Source: Planktotalea sp. (GTDB lineage: Bacteria; Pseudomonadota; Alphaproteobacteria; Rhodobacterales; Rhodobacteraceae). Taken from it: a DNA stretch of 64,000 bases. The stretch lies in NCBI RefSeq assembly GCF_018607965.1, contig NZ_JABBAM010000061.1:1-64000 (forward strand), read 5' to 3'. The notes beneath the pieces are model-generated. The model ran no database searches, was not told where the DNA came from, and saw nothing but the letters and a program-made list of their open reading frames with translations. This document shows, piece after piece, positions 38,138 to 46,988 of this stretch (position 1 is its first letter; each line of letters opens with the position of its first letter). Both the position numbers and the translations under genes were made by a program.

Positions 38138-38725
38138 TCAAAGGGTTCCCTTGGTCGATGGGACCGCATCGGATTTGCGCGGGTCGATTTCGACGGCGTT
38201 GCGCAAGGCGCGTGCGACGGCCTTGAACGCGGCCTCAACGATGTGGTGGCTGTTGAAGCCGTGTAGCTTGTCGATGTGCAACGTGATGCCGCCGTGTGTG
38301 GCAAACGCTTGGAAGAATTCGCGCACCAATTCGCAATCGAACGCACCGATTTTTTGGGTAGGGAGTTCGACGTTCCACACGAGGAAAGGACGCGCAGACA
38401 GGTCCAGCGCGCAGCGCACTTGTGCGTCATCCATAGGCAAGTGGCATTCGTCGTAACGGCGGATGCCGCGCTTGTCACCTAGCGCTTGAGTCAGCGCCTG
38501 ACCCAAAGCGATGCCTGTATCCTCAACTGTGTGGTGATCGTCGATGTGCAGATCACCTTTGGCGCGGATTGTGAAGTCGATCAGCGAATGGCGCGACAGT
38601 TGGTCGAGCATGTGGTCAAAGAAACCTATGCCTGTTTGGTTGTCATAAGCACCTGTTCCGTCAAGATTAATCTCAACCGATATATCCGTTTCCGCGGTCG
38701 CGCGGGTCACTGTGGCCGTTCGCAT
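38138..38725 (-). CDS. hisB: Imidazoleglycerol-phosphate dehydratase
   Basis: Mn-dependent dehydratase, step 6 of histidine synthesis (195 residues). The diagnostic metal motifs [25 protein letters not shown] and [16 protein letters not shown] are all present. No N-terminal phosphatase domain, so it is the monofunctional form. The 136 bases before it hold the divergent promoters with the Lrp-domain gene. Confidence 0.97.
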   Translation of the reverse strand: MRTATVTRATAETDISVEINLDGTGAYDNQTGIGFFDHMLDQLSRHSLIDFTIRAKGDLHIDDHHTVEDTGIALGQALTQALGDKRGIRRYDECHLPMDDAQVRCALDLSARPFLVWNVELPTQKIGAFDCELVREFFQAFATHGGITLHIDKLHGFNSHHIVEAAFKAVARALRNAVEIDPRKSDAVPSTKGTL

Positions 38726-38861
38726 TACACTATCCTTAGGCTAGATGATTGGCGTCCTTATAGCAGGCGATGCGCGCAGGCCAAGCGGCCCAGTTTCGCG
38801 ATTGCGCTTGCGTGGCCTCTATGCCAGCCTTGGCGGTAAATTCACGTAAAGGACCGTTCCC

Positions 38862-39101
38862 ATGTCAACATGCGTTTTTGTTCAGATCAGATGCAAACCA
38901 GGTACCACATATAAGGTCGCAGAGAAGATTGCGTTTGAGGAAATCCATTCCGAGATTTATTCGACGTCCGGCGAATATGACCTGATGGTCAAGATGTATA
39001 TTCCCGACGCTCAGGACATTGGGAAATACATCAACGATCACTTGCTGCCGATTGAGGGTATTGAACGCTCGCTTACTACAATGACGTTCAAAGCGTTCTA
39101 A
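38862..39101 (+). CDS. Stand-alone Lrp/AsnC ligand-binding (RAM) domain protein
   Basis: A 79-residue protein consisting only of the amino-acid-binding RAM domain of Lrp-type regulators, without a DNA-binding helix-turn-helix. VKMYIPDAQDIGKYINDHLL and the ending IERSLTTMTFKAF are characteristic of the domain. It probably binds a small metabolite or a partner regulator. A 4-base gap separates it from the CoA transferase gene, implying cotranscription. Confidence 0.85.
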   Translation: MSTCVFVQIRCKPGTTYKVAEKIAFEEIHSEIYSTSGEYDLMVKMYIPDAQDIGKYINDHLLPIEGIERSLTTMTFKAF

Positions 39102-39105
39102 GCAC

Positions 39106-40188
39106 GTGTTGAGTGGCATTAAAATCGTTGAAATAGAAGGGCTTGGCCCTGCGCCTTTCGCGGGGATGATGCTTGCTGACCTCGGTGCTGAGGTCACTGT
39201 GATCCATCGCAAGGGCAAAGCAGGCGTGATCACAGCAGAGGCAAGTCTGTTGGATCGGGGTAAGCGGTCCATCGTCTTGGACCTTAAGGATACTGAAGAT
39301 TTGGCCATAGCGCGCGGGCTGATTTCACGTGCAGATGGGGTGATCGAAGGGTTCCGACCTGGTGTGATGGAACGCTTGGGTCTTGGGCCTGACGTTTGCC
39401 GCGCGACCAATCCTAAGCTGGTTTATGGACGTATGACCGGCTGGGGCCAAACGGGTCCACGCGCGCTGCAAGCGGGGCACGATCTGAACTACATCGCCAC
39501 ATCTGGCGCACTTCATTACGCAGGTATCGCGGGTGACGCACCTGTTACGCCCGCCACGTTGGTCGGTGATATCGGTGGTGGCGCTTTGTATTTGGTTGCG
39601 GGCATGTTGGCTGGCATCATCAAGGCAGGTCGCACAGGGCAAGGCACTGTTGTTGACGCGGCCATAGTCGATGGGACTGCACATATGATGAACCTTCTGA
39701 TGGCGCTCGGGCAGGGGGGGGGGCTGTCCCCTGATCGCGGTGCGAGTTTGTTGGACGGCCCGCATTGGTCGCGCAGTTATCAATGCGCCTGTGGGGGCTA
39801 TGTATCCGTCCAAGCGTTAGAGCCGCAGTTTTATCAGGCGCTGCTGAAGGCGTTGTCTTTGCAAGACGACGCAGGAATGGCAGCCCAGCATGACGCACGA
39901 CAATGGTCTACCCAAACTGCGCGTTTAGCATCGATCTTTGGTTCAAAACCTCGTGCACATTGGGCCGCCCATTTTGAAGGCTTCGAAGCCTGTGTCGCTG
40001 TTGTTCTCGATCCATGGGAAGCTGCCAGCGAACCACACATGCAAGCCCGTAGCGTTTGGGATGCCAAACAAGCCCACCTTCAAGCAGTACCTGCACCGCG
40101 TTTTGATGGGTTGGTGCCCACGATCAACCTAGCATCCACACGAGATGGGGACCGAGCGGAGATTTTGAAAGAACTGGCACAGAGTTGA
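39106..40188 (+). CDS. CaiB/BaiF-family CoA transferase, alpha-methylacyl-CoA racemase type
   Basis: A 360-residue class III CoA transferase family enzyme. The GTG start gives VLSGIKIVEIEGLGPAPFAG. The catalytic Asp lies in GHDLNYIATSGAL, and the CoA-binding pattern near DRGKRSIVLDLKD is typical. GHDLNY with the overall form resembles alpha-methylacyl-CoA racemases, so branched-chain acyl-CoA epimerisation is my first guess. The 3' end is 54 bases before tRNA-Arg. Confidence 0.88.
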   Translation: MLSGIKIVEIEGLGPAPFAGMMLADLGAEVTVIHRKGKAGVITAEASLLDRGKRSIVLDLKDTEDLAIARGLISRADGVIEGFRPGVMERLGLGPDVCRATNPKLVYGRMTGWGQTGPRALQAGHDLNYIATSGALHYAGIAGDAPVTPATLVGDIGGGALYLVAGMLAGIIKAGRTGQGTVVDAAIVDGTAHMMNLLMALGQGGGLSPDRGASLLDGPHWSRSYQCACGGYVSVQALEPQFYQALLKALSLQDDAGMAAQHDARQWSTQTARLASIFGSKPRAHWAAHFEGFEACVAVVLDPWEAASEPHMQARSVWDAKQAHLQAVPAPRFDGLVPTINLASTRDGDRAEILKELAQS

Positions 40189-40218
40189 TGCGTATTTTAG
40201 CTTGCACCACAGCCTCAC

Positions 40219-40224
40219 TATAAG
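40219..40224 (+). promoter_or_regulatory. Candidate -10 box of the tRNA-Arg promoter
   Basis: TATAAG lies 18 bases before the mature 5' end. The region between the CoA transferase stop and the tRNA is only 54 bases, so a promoter is expected here. No clean -35 box is evident; TTAGCT 16 bases upstream is a weak candidate. Confidence 0.35.
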
Positions 40225-40242
40225 CGATAGACATCCACACGC

Positions 40243-40319
<77 letters not shown>

Positions 40320-40715
40320 TTATTTACAATAGCTTGTTATGTTATTTGGCGACTTTTTCGTTTGATCGAGTTCTGTTGAGGGACCCATGGAGTTGCCCAG
40401 AGCCGACTCGTGTCTCTCGAAACCACTTTGTCCCGCTGGGCACGAGTAGTCGTTTAAATATCTTTCCCATCCAGCGCTTTAGATTTAAAAAAGGCCTATT
40501 TCCAATATGTCCGGCCTTAGCCTGTCAGATTTCTGGGTCTCGGTCTTGCGCAAACAAGAAAGGTCTATGATGAAGGGGAGGGCTGTCAAATCTACTTTCG
40601 CAACTCATCTTCAAGCGCGCTTCGCCTCACTAGCGATCTTGTCTGACCCTAAGCTAAGAAGACGCATTTCCTAAGAACTGGACCTATCGTGCTGACGTGC
40701 CGTTCCAAGTGCTTG
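40320..40715. other. Gene-free stretch downstream of tRNA-Arg
   Basis: About 400 bases with no ORF I can support. The ORF at 40334-40570 on the plus strand lacks a family resemblance and plausible ribosome site. The segment GACCTATCGTGCTGACG near 40681 directly follows the transposase remnant and may be the old insertion-sequence end. Otherwise I see nothing in it. Confidence 0.5.
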
Positions 40716-40999
40716 TTAAGCCAGCTTTCGTTCGAAAGCGACTGGGCTTTTCCAACCTCGTGCGGAGTGCCGACGGTGCGGATTTTAGAACCCGTCGATG
40801 GCCTTCATTGCCCAGCAGCACACGCAAAGCATGTGTGAGAGGGGGACAATGGTTGTCGCCTTGTGTTTGCGCGTTCTAACAACAGATATACCGTTCTGAC
40901 ACATCAGTCGGTCCACGCGGCGAAGGCCGACATTCAGGCCGATGTCTTTCAAATCTTCCGTCATCCGTGGGCGACCACACTCGGGACATTGCTACGCAA
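40716..40999 (-). mobile_element. IS3-family transposase (OrfB) remnant with internal deletion
   Basis: On the minus strand a continuous frame reads GRPRMTEDLKDIGLNVG, then RRVDRLMCQNGISVVRTRKH, then an abrupt join to IDGF, an in-frame TAA, and NPHRRHSARGWKSPVAFERK. These are the N-terminal HTH-adjacent part and the C-terminus of IS3-type OrfB. The whole central DDE catalytic core is missing, and the usual Tyr of GFYNP has become a stop. It cannot be active. No OrfA or complete inverted repeats were found. Confidence 0.85.
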
Positions 41000-41186
41000 T
41001 ACCCTGCCGTGCAGTGCAGTGCACAGTCAGTCTCCTTTGTTGCAGTAAATGCTATCAAAGGAGCGGCATCACATCGCGACAGGTACAAACCGAGTTCGCC
41101 TATAGATTTAAAGATTGATACGCGTGCTGGAGGCGCTGTCCATTCCGTGGTATCTTGAGCGCTGTCCAAACTGCCAAGGTGCGCGC

Positions 41187-42338
41187 ATGTCCGAGTTGAA
41201 GATCCAGTGTCCAAAATGTTCTAATGAAATTGAGCTGACCGAGCAATTGGCAGGACCTATGTTGGCCGATATGCAGGCGTCATTTAACAATGAGTTGCTC
41301 AAGCGAGAGACACAGGCAGCCCAAGCCCTCAGGGCTGCACAAACACAGGCAAAAGAGGCGGCCAAAGCGGAAGCGGCGATTGAACAAACGGCCTTACTGG
41401 AACGGGTCAAAGTACAGGACGAAAAGCTACGAGATGCGCAAGCTGCTCAATCTGCCGCGCTGAAACGTGAACAGCTCCTTAACGATAAGGAAGCGGAAAT
41501 AGACCTGAACTTGCAAAAAATGCTAGCGCAGGAACGCCCTGCATTAGCGGAAAAGCTAGCGCGTGAAGCGGATGAAAAGGCCGGTTTGAAACTGGCTGAA
41601 CAAGCGCAGGTGATGGACGGCATGAAGCGCCAGATTGAAGCGCTAAAGCAAAAATCTGAGCAAGGATCGATGCAAACCCAAGGCGAGGCGGCTGAGATCG
41701 TTCTTGAGGAAACATTGGCGGCAGCGTTTCCAATTGATGGGTTTGTTCCCGTAGCCAAAGGGGTGAGCGGGGCAGATGTACGCCAAGATGTAACTGGACC
41801 AAACGGTACAGTGGGAAGCATTCTTTGGGAAAGCAAACGCACGAAGAACTGGACCGCGGGTTGGCTTGCCAAGCTGCGCGATGATCAAAGAGCGTCCGGC
41901 TGCGAGGTTGCAGTGATTACGTCCCATGCGTTGCCTGACGGTGTCGATAGTTTTGGTATGGTCGACGGTATCTGGGTCTGCGCGCCGCGATTTGCAGTGC
42001 CTTTGGCATCGTCATTGCGACAGGCGTTGATAGACGTGGCAAGTGCCAAGGGACGCGCCATGGGGCAAGAAACCAAGATGGAAATGATTTATGACTATCT
42101 GACGGGAACGCAATTCAAGCAGCGCGTCGATGCAATTGTTGAGCGTTTCGAGGACATGCAAGACAACCTGCGCAAAGAACGCGTCTTTATGGAAAAACAA
42201 TGGGCGGTGCGGGCCAAACAGATTGATCTTGTGATCGCGTCCACGGTTGGGATGCACGGCGATTTACAAGGTATTGCAGGACGATCGATGCCCGAAATCG
42301 AGAGCGTCGAGGCGTTGTTGATCGACAGGGACGGCTGA
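41187..42338 (+). CDS. DUF2130 domain protein
   Basis: A 383-residue protein with a short zinc-ribbon-like start (LKIQCPKCSNEIELTE), a long Ala/Glu/Lys-rich coiled coil at about residues 30-170, and a C-terminal DUF2130 nuclease-like domain (GSILWESKRTKNWTAGWL, with GVDSFGMVDGIWVC). DUF2130 resembles restriction-endonuclease-like folds, but the function is unproven. The ATG at 41187 is chosen for its CxxC start; the track's 24-residue extension lies in the IS scar. Confidence 0.85.
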   Translation: MSELKIQCPKCSNEIELTEQLAGPMLADMQASFNNELLKRETQAAQALRAAQTQAKEAAKAEAAIEQTALLERVKVQDEKLRDAQAAQSAALKREQLLNDKEAEIDLNLQKMLAQERPALAEKLAREADEKAGLKLAEQAQVMDGMKRQIEALKQKSEQGSMQTQGEAAEIVLEETLAAAFPIDGFVPVAKGVSGADVRQDVTGPNGTVGSILWESKRTKNWTAGWLAKLRDDQRASGCEVAVITSHALPDGVDSFGMVDGIWVCAPRFAVPLASSLRQALIDVASAKGRAMGQETKMEMIYDYLTGTQFKQRVDAIVERFEDMQDNLRKERVFMEKQWAVRAKQIDLVIASTVGMHGDLQGIAGRSMPEIESVEALLIDRDG

Positions 42339-42590
42339 GATTATTGAAAATCTGCACGCGCTGCGGTTTCAAAAATCCCTTTTGGGGACCTACCATTTCT
42401 GTGCAATGACAACAGGCCAGTGCCAATGCGGCACATCCTGAATGCTGGTTTTTAAGCCGATGCAAGTTCGAGTCATGTCTACAAAGCGTATTGTTATGGA
42501 CCTGTTAAGCACTGTTCATGATCTTGAATTACGCCAAATTTACACTTTGAAAGCATATTGGACAAAAGGTCTATTTGCGGGTGCTAAAAC

Positions 42591-43040
42591 GTGTTGAAAT
42601 TTTGTTCAGTCCGGTTGTTCGTAAGTGCATTGACGCTGACGTGTTATGGCATTGGCGCGCAAGCAAGTTGCGATGAAAAACAAGGGTTTGAACAAGCAAA
42701 CTTGTATATCCAACCGGCTTTATCGGCAGGGCGTTCTCTCACACAATCCCAAATGCGCGGGCTGGATGAGGCGCTAAATGGAATAAGTTTTGAAAGTGTT
42801 TCCCAATCGCTTTCACAAAATAAAATGTCGATTTATTCTGGATATTTGCAAGATATCTTCACTGATATCGCAATCCTTCAAAGGATAGGTTCACTCCAAA
42901 ATACGGGCCTTTCCTTACAGAGTCTTAATTGGGCCAAACAGCTCTTCGAACAACTTTGCGCCGCAGAACAAGACAACCCTTTACTTCGACCTGAACCCCA
43001 ATTGCAGCATAGATTGGGCGCTATAACATTTTCGTTTTAA
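42591..43040 (+). CDS. Hypothetical secreted protein, 149 aa
   Basis: Not recognised. It starts with GTG 42591 (or TTG 42594). The signal peptide is probable (LFVSALTLTCYGIGAQASC), so it is likely periplasmic. The rest is polar and helical, Gln/Ser-rich (SLSQNKMSIYSGYLQDIF). Base composition is more A+T-rich than its neighbours, suggesting acquisition. The 250 bases upstream after the DUF2130 gene show no other gene. Confidence 0.55.
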   Translation: MLKFCSVRLFVSALTLTCYGIGAQASCDEKQGFEQANLYIQPALSAGRSLTQSQMRGLDEALNGISFESVSQSLSQNKMSIYSGYLQDIFTDIAILQRIGSLQNTGLSLQSLNWAKQLFEQLCAAEQDNPLLRPEPQLQHRLGAITFSF

Positions 43041-43046
43041 AAGCTT

Positions 43047-43235
43047 ATGAATATCGGAGACGCAGCAGATGTGCGTTCGTATTTCAACTTGAGTTTGGTG
43101 TTCTTTTTATTGCTCGGCCTTATCAGTTTGATAGCATTTGTGTGGAAACTTCATGCAATCGCAAAAAGATTCTTGGCAAGCGAACTGGCTTTGGAAATTG
43201 GTAGAATGCTCAGGTTGGATAAGCTTCGGGTTTAA
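43047..43235 (+). CDS. Small hypothetical membrane protein, 62 aa
   Basis: Six bases after the preceding ORF, with one hydrophobic segment (LSLVFFLLLGLISLIAFVW) and a basic C-terminus. No strong ribosome site. It could be real and cotranscribed with the 149-residue gene, or part of a decayed region; the 108 bases following hold nothing recognisable. Confidence 0.4.
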   Translation: MNIGDAADVRSYFNLSLVFFLLLGLISLIAFVWKLHAIAKRFLASELALEIGRMLRLDKLRV

Positions 43236-43343
43236 GGGGGCCACGTCAACATATGCGCAAGAATGTCCACTTCTCATTTTCTGCTCATTCCTTTGCTTTG
43301 CACGGGTCGTAACGAAAATGCTGGCAGCAATAAACGCGAAGGT

Positions 43344-44216
43344 TCAAGTAAAATAGAAGTCTTCTGCTACGTTAGAAAATACGCCCTGACGCATCGCTTT
43401 TGGAATGATATCGAAATAGCTGCGTACAAGCGTTTCATAGCTTGAGTAGAGCATGTCGACAGGAAAATTTGATCCAAACATACAGCGTTTCGCCCCGAAC
43501 TGCTCGAGGCATAGTTCAATGATTGGGCGAATTGTATCGCTGGTCCATGAGTGATCGAACATACCTAGACCTGACAGCTTGCAAGTTACATTTGGCAAAT
43601 CCGACAAGGCACGTAAAGCGTGTGCATAAGCGCTTAGGCCGGATGGGCTACGATCATGGGGCGAGCCAGCATGGCACAGAGCAATTTTTGTTCCATTGGC
43701 TTTGGCTGCGATCTTGCTCATTTCGGGCATAAGGTCTGGGATCAGTTGCAAATCGAATGAAAGACCGCGCTGACCAACCAATTTTAATCCTTCCAGAAAT
43801 GCAGAAGACTGTAAGAGGTCGTTTGTGCCTGATTGTGCGTCCTCGCCGGGGGCGCGCCCGATGATTTGGCGCACGCCGCGAACGGTTGATAGTGTTTGAA
43901 AGCGATCCAATTGCGCGTCAAGATCGGGCGCGGTTAGATCGCAAAAAACAACTTGCGCGAGGGGCCAATCGGGGTTGTGATCAGCAACGCTTTGCACCCA
44001 CTTGGCTTCTTCCCACGCGTCTGCTGCGCCAACCTGAATGTGAACGGACCGCGTGAACCCGTGGGCACCTGCATCCGTGCTGAATTCGTTCAAAAGATAG
44101 TCGCGCTGGATTGGCGCAGGGTTGCCGAAAAACCGCGAGACATCCTTCGCGTTTAGCCAAGGGTAATCGACTGCCTTCAAGTCCCATAGGTGGTGATGTG
44201 CGTCAATGAAATTCAT
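43344..44216 (-). CDS. Amidohydrolase, L-fuconolactonase/LigI-like (COG3618)
   Basis: A 290-residue TIM-barrel hydrolase of the amidohydrolase superfamily. The metal motif is FIDAHHHLWD at the N-terminus, with CHAGSPHDR and FGSNFPVDMLYSSYE toward the C-terminus. Characterised relatives hydrolyse sugar lactones or 2-pyrone-4,6-dicarboxylate, so a lactone from ring cleavage is a reasonable substrate here. Start overlaps the stop of the NTF2-like gene by four bases, indicating an operon. Confidence 0.88.
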   Translation of the reverse strand: MNFIDAHHHLWDLKAVDYPWLNAKDVSRFFGNPAPIQRDYLLNEFSTDAGAHGFTRSVHIQVGAADAWEEAKWVQSVADHNPDWPLAQVVFCDLTAPDLDAQLDRFQTLSTVRGVRQIIGRAPGEDAQSGTNDLLQSSAFLEGLKLVGQRGLSFDLQLIPDLMPEMSKIAAKANGTKIALCHAGSPHDRSPSGLSAYAHALRALSDLPNVTCKLSGLGMFDHSWTSDTIRPIIELCLEQFGAKRCMFGSNFPVDMLYSSYETLVRSYFDIIPKAMRQGVFSNVAEDFYFT

Positions 44217-45214
44217 GGTTTTGTGTTTTCCAAATCGCCCAAAATGTCGATGCCCTGATGCATAAAGAAGTGAAGCATGTCAATGAAAACCCAGTTCTCT
44301 TTCAACTTTTCGCCTTCGCGGCGATAGACGTCAATCACACGAAATTCACTCAGCGTGTCGTTAGGTGGCAAGCCAAGATAGCCGCCCGTCGCCTTCGCTT
44401 TAAAATTGGGCCAGCCGAAAAAGGCCCCTAAATGACCTTCGGCAATGCGTGCGATGTGGCCTGTTCCAGATCGATCACTGAGACCTGCGCGAAAGGGACC
44501 TGAATGTTGTTTGGCGTAGCGCGCAATCGTATATGTCGCACCAATTCCCGCAGGGCCCCACCAGATCATATCGTCGTGCCAGCTTCGCGCGAGCTCTTCC
44601 TCCAAGGGCAGGCCGCTTTTCCATTGCCCTAGATCGCTGATCATCGCGTGTATGGTGTCCAAGGTTTTTTGCCCCTCAGATGGATCTGCGTCTGCATAGA
44701 GCAGGCCGTCATGGGTCGCAGGGCCCGGTTGCACCATATGCGCGGCGGCTTGTTCGGCGAAAGGCTGATAGCCGGCTTGCATCATAAAATGCGGGATGTC
44801 GAAATAGAACGCAGTTTCGGAAATTTTGCCATTTTCGACTTTGTGAAATTCTGCATACCGCAACATTATCATTTTGCCTGTGGGCTGAATGCCAAGCCAT
44901 GCTTCATCAAATAGCCCCATCAGATGGCCCATCGTACATACCCAAACCGAGGTGCCGTCATCAACAAAACTGGTGCCTGCGAAGAACACATCCATCCGGC
45001 GCTGCATGTGGGTTACAGATTTGCGAAAGGGTTGCCAGAAAAGGTGCGCGACCTCGCGTACATCGGTTTGTACGTGAAAGGGATGAAAGGCACGCCAAGT
45101 ATAGTGATCGGCTGTATGCTGTTTCAAGACGTCTTCGATTTGCGCCACATTCGCGTTGTCTAGTGCCGCGTAGTAGTCCAAAACCACGCTCTTTTCATTT
45201 TGAAAACCTGACAT
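44213..45214 (-). CDS. Tandem NTF2-fold/SnoaL-like protein
   Basis: A 333-residue protein with two SnoaL-like NTF2-fold halves. The first (about residues 10-165) has EKSVVLDYYAALDNANVAQI and MIMLRYAEFHKVENGKISE; the second (about 185-330) has ARSWHDDMIWWGPAGIGATY and EFRVIDVYRREGEKLKENWV. Such folds act as polyketide cyclases, isomerases or dehydratases. The start at 45214 is chosen (MSGFQNEKS), since the 23 upstream residues run through the promoter. It is in an operon with the lactonase-like gene. Confidence 0.8.
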   Translation of the reverse strand: MSGFQNEKSVVLDYYAALDNANVAQIEDVLKQHTADHYTWRAFHPFHVQTDVREVAHLFWQPFRKSVTHMQRRMDVFFAGTSFVDDGTSVWVCTMGHLMGLFDEAWLGIQPTGKMIMLRYAEFHKVENGKISETAFYFDIPHFMMQAGYQPFAEQAAAHMVQPGPATHDGLLYADADPSEGQKTLDTIHAMISDLGQWKSGLPLEEELARSWHDDMIWWGPAGIGATYTIARYAKQHSGPFRAGLSDRSGTGHIARIAEGHLGAFFGWPNFKAKATGGYLGLPPNDTLSEFRVIDVYRREGEKLKENWVFIDMLHFFMHQGIDILGDLENTKP

Positions 45215-45267
45215 CACAGTCCCTTTTCTTTGATCAATTGGCCGTGTTTGGTAAATGTCTATCGGTT

Positions 45268-45283
45268 TTGCAATCGTATGCAA
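45268..45283. promoter_or_regulatory. Candidate operator TTGCAATCGTATGCAA
   Basis: Imperfect palindrome (TTGCA-ATCGTA-TGCAA) in the 169-base divergent region between the NTF2-like gene and the sulfatase-like gene. On the minus strand it begins TTGCATA, like the elements at 49225 and 52296. Confidence 0.4.
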
Positions 45284-45383
45284 GCGGTTCGATTGCTTGA
45301 CTTTCGGTTCTAGATTGGACGTAACTTATCAGTGAAAAATCTGCAGCAGATTCCCTGAATTTACGAGAGATGTTTGACCGATT

Positions 45384-46988
45384 ATGCCGAAGAAAATTCT
45401 CTATATTATGTGTGATCAACTGCGGTTCGATTATCTGGGATGTACAGGTCACCCGACGATAAAGACGCCTCATATTGATGCCTTGGCCGCGCGCGGCATT
45501 CGCTTTGAGCGCACCTATGTGCAATCGCCAATTTGTGGTCCGAGCCGGATGAGTGCGTATACTGGCCGCTATGTTCGCAGCCATGGGGCAACATGGAATG
45601 GCACGCCGCTGCGCGTGGGCGAAATGACTTTGGGCGACCATTTGCGCCCCTTAGGCGTGCGCACGGTGCTCTGTGGCAAGACCCATATGGTGGCAGATTT
45701 TGACGGAATGGCACGCCTTGGAATTGACCCGCAGACAAGCGTTGGTGCTTTAATGGCCGAGGGCGGGTTTGAGGTGTGGGATCGCAACGACGGCGTTGTG
45801 CCCGACGGTGCTAAAAAGCAACCATCACACTACCAAGATCATCTGCGTGAGTTGGGTTATGATGGCCCAAATTCTTGGCATCACTGGGCTAATTCAGGCG
45901 AGGATGAAAAAGGCGAGGTGCTTTCTGGCTGGATGCTAAAGCACGCATCACAGCCCGCGCGCGTACCAGAGGAAGAGTCTGAAACCCCCTACACGACGAC
46001 CCGCGCGATTGAGTTTATGGAGCAGGCGAAAGACGACAGTTGGTGTTTGCATCTTAGTTACATCAAACCGCATTGGCCCTATATCGTGCCCGCGCCATAT
46101 CACAATATGTACTCCAAAGATGACGTATTGCCTGCGGTGCGAAGCGAGGCCGAGCGCGAAGATCCACATCCGCTGATCGCGGGCTACTACGCGCATCGCT
46201 ATTCCAAAGCCTTTAGCAACGATACCGTGCGCGATACCGTTATTCCGACCTACATGGGGTTGATCACGCAGATCGACGACCAGATCGGGCGGATCGTTCA
46301 ATATCTGGAAGACAGCGGGCAGGCGCAGGAAACCTTGATCGTCTTCACGTCTGATCATGGGGATTATCTGGGGGATCATTGGCTGGGCGAAAAAGAAATG
46401 TTTCATGACCCGTCGGTGCGCGTTCCACTGATTGTTATGGACCCGTCTGCACGTGCTGATAGGACGCGTGGAACTGTGAATGACGTCCTGACTGAGGCAA
46501 TTGATATCGTTCCCACATGCATTGATTTTATGGGCGGTGCGGTTGCGGACCATATCTTAGAGGGACGTTCATTGATGCCGTTTGTGAATGGCGAGGATGC
46601 CCCAAAGCGCAATGTTGTGATCTCGGAATATGACTATTCCCATCGAAAGCACCTACGCCATCTTAGCCCTGATGTGAAAAACTGCATGACCACAATGGTC
46701 TTTGATGGCCGTTGGAAAATGGTGCTGGTCGAGGGCCATCGTCCAATGCTGTACGATCAAATAACCGACCCCGAAGAGTTCCATGATCTGGGGGCTGATC
46801 CTGCGTACGCTGATGAAATTACACGGCTGTCCATGGAGATTTTTAAGTGGTCACGTGGTCAGCACAATCGTGTCACGTTAAGCGATGCGCAAGTCGAAGC
46901 AGACCGTCTTGATGAAGCTGAAGTTGGCGTTTTACTTGGATTCTGGGACGAAGCGGAACTTGCTGAATGGCAAGCCTCTATGGCTTAA
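45384..46988 (+). CDS. FGly-type sulfatase / phosphonate monoester hydrolase
   Basis: Alkaline-phosphatase-superfamily hydrolase, 534 residues. The N-terminal metal motif is IMCDQLRFDYLGC, and the cysteine-type sulfatase motif is ICGPSRMSAYTGRY at about residue 51, where Cys would be converted to formylglycine. FTSDHGDYLGDHWLGEKEMF supplies the C-terminal metal ligands. Overall spacing (SYIKPHWPYIVPAPYHNMY, MGLITQIDDQIGRIV, SEYDYSHR) resembles phosphonate monoester hydrolases as much as arylsulfatases. The substrate may be a sulfate, phosphodiester or phosphonate ester. No signal peptide is seen, so it is probably cytoplasmic. The 3' end overlaps the FGE gene by four bases. Confidence 0.9.
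   Translation: MPKKILYIMCDQLRFDYLGCTGHPTIKTPHIDALAARGIRFERTYVQSPICGPSRMSAYTGRYVRSHGATWNGTPLRVGEMTLGDHLRPLGVRTVLCGKTHMVADFDGMARLGIDPQTSVGALMAEGGFEVWDRNDGVVPDGAKKQPSHYQDHLRELGYDGPNSWHHWANSGEDEKGEVLSGWMLKHASQPARVPEEESETPYTTTRAIEFMEQAKDDSWCLHLSYIKPHWPYIVPAPYHNMYSKDDVLPAVRSEAEREDPHPLIAGYYAHRYSKAFSNDTVRDTVIPTYMGLITQIDDQIGRIVQYLEDSGQAQETLIVFTSDHGDYLGDHWLGEKEMFHDPSVRVPLIVMDPSARADRTRGTVNDVLTEAIDIVPTCIDFMGGAVADHILEGRSLMPFVNGEDAPKRNVVISEYDYSHRKHLRHLSPDVKNCMTTMVFDGRWKMVLVEGHRPMLYDQITDPEEFHDLGADPAYADEITRLSMEIFKWSRGQHNRVTLSDAQVEADRLDEAEVGVLLGFWDEAELAEWQASMA

Noticed and set aside
38137-38478. Upstream part of the hisH ORF
   Set aside because: It overlaps hisB in another frame; the GTG at 38136, one base after hisB, is the sensible start.
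40334-40570. 78-residue ORF after the tRNA
   Set aside because: No ribosome site and no resemblance; in a decayed region.
40716-40999. Active IS3 element
   Set aside because: The DDE core is missing, a stop interrupts the C-terminus, and no complete inverted repeats or OrfA were found.
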